Source: JAFGRR01 sp964499235
GTDB taxonomy: Bacteria; Planctomycetota; Phycisphaerae; UBA1845; Fen-1342
DNA length: 15,811 nucleotides
Assembly (NCBI GenBank): GCA_964499235.1
Contig: CAZCKC010000085.1
Coordinates: forward strand, 1-15,811
Direction: 5' to 3'
This document shows positions 15,509-15,811 of the stretch, piece by piece. The notes under the pieces were generated by a model. That model saw only the letters and a list, made by a program, of their open reading frames with translations. It did no database searches and was not told the DNA's origin. Both the position numbers and the translations under genes were made by a program. The stretch's first letter is position 1, and each line of letters opens with the position of its first letter.

Positions 15509-15811
15509 CTACCCCATGACCGCCTCGCTGCCTGAGATGACGTCCAGCAACTCCGACGTGATGTTGTTCTGCCGCTGCCGGTTGAAGCGCGTCTCCAGCT
15601 CGTCGAGCCGCTCTTCGACGTTCTTCTCCGCTGACTGCATCGCCCGCAGCCGCGTCGCGTTCTCCGCCGCCAGCGACTGCGCGAGCCCCGCGAACAACTC
15701 CACGAATAGGTACTGCTGCACCAGGTGCGACAGCGTGCGGTCCGGATCCCCGCCAATCATCGGCAGCGCCCGCGTCGGCCAGGCCCGTGCTTCCAGCCGC
15801 TCGAGCCACCC
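15509..15811 (-). CDS. F-type ATPase gamma subunit, C-terminal part (cut by window end)
   Basis: The last 100 residues of the protein are present; its N-terminus lies beyond the window. The visible part begins GWLERLEARAWPTRALPMIG, continues through HLVQQYLFVELFAGLAQSL and AAENATRLRAMQSAEKNVEE, and ends RQNNITSELLDVISGSEAVM before TAG. The pattern S-L-A-x-E-x-A-x-R-x-x-A-M-x-x-A followed by R-Q-x-x-I-T-x-E-L-x-x-I/V-x-G is the C-terminal helix of F1 gamma, the central rotor stalk. No beta or epsilon gene follows its stop; nrfA converges instead. In ordinary atp operons gamma is followed by atpD and atpC, whereas in the alternative N-ATPase operons gamma is last, so I lean towards the N-ATPase type. 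That subtype call is inference. Confidence 0.85.
   Translation of the reverse strand, partial: GWLERLEARAWPTRALPMIGGDPDRTLSHLVQQYLFVELFAGLAQSLAAENATRLRAMQSAEKNVEERLDELETRFNRQRQNNITSELLDVISGSEAVMG

Overview
The window is visibly GC-rich bacterial DNA with tightly packed genes. It contains no tRNA, rRNA, CRISPR array or insertion sequence that I can recognise. The gene set (tandem PRC-barrel protein, six-hairpin glycosidase, archaeo-eukaryotic RF1-like hibernation factor, NrfHA with five CxxCH motifs, an apparently alternative F-type ATPase) would fit a Planctomycetota member. A GC-rich proteobacterium is not excluded, and the taxonomic call is weak.

Layout on the + strand. Positions 1-158 hold the frameshifted 3' end of what looks like a cation/proton antiporter. 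Then come a small helical protein of unknown function (393-776), a two-repeat PRC-barrel protein with a TTG start (813-1559) and a zinc alcohol dehydrogenase (1640-2704). A soluble pseudo-receiver/GAF/PAS histidine kinase (2833-4953) is followed by a FixJ-type response regulator (4977-5609). An OmpR-type response regulator (5702-6394) is followed closely by a Pfk-2-type phosphofructokinase gene (6429-7367). On the - strand, reading from 12207 down to 7385, lie a Balon/baeRF-like ribosome factor, a six-hairpin glycosidase and a GT4 glycosyltransferase, probably one operon. Back on the + strand is a BON-domain protein broken by an in-frame TAA and by a 100-N assembly gap (12459-12915). It is followed by a strong 12-bp hairpin and then nrfH-nrfA (13118-15369), preceded by a perfect FNR-type box. 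The window ends inside the convergent gene for an F-type ATPase gamma subunit (15509-15811, - strand).

Taken together this reads as a low-oxygen or energy-stress survival island. It has a soluble sensor kinase and regulators, an alternative phosphofructokinase, an alcohol dehydrogenase, polysaccharide-active enzymes, a ribosome hibernation factor, envelope stress proteins (PRC, BON), ammonifying nitrite respiration and perhaps a second ATPase. The best-supported regulatory statement is that nrfHA is under class II FNR-like control: the palindrome, the -10 box and their spacing all fit. That the two-component system controls the other genes is inference. The breaks at about 46 and 12483, together with the N run, mean that assembly error must be considered for the antiporter and the BON gene.
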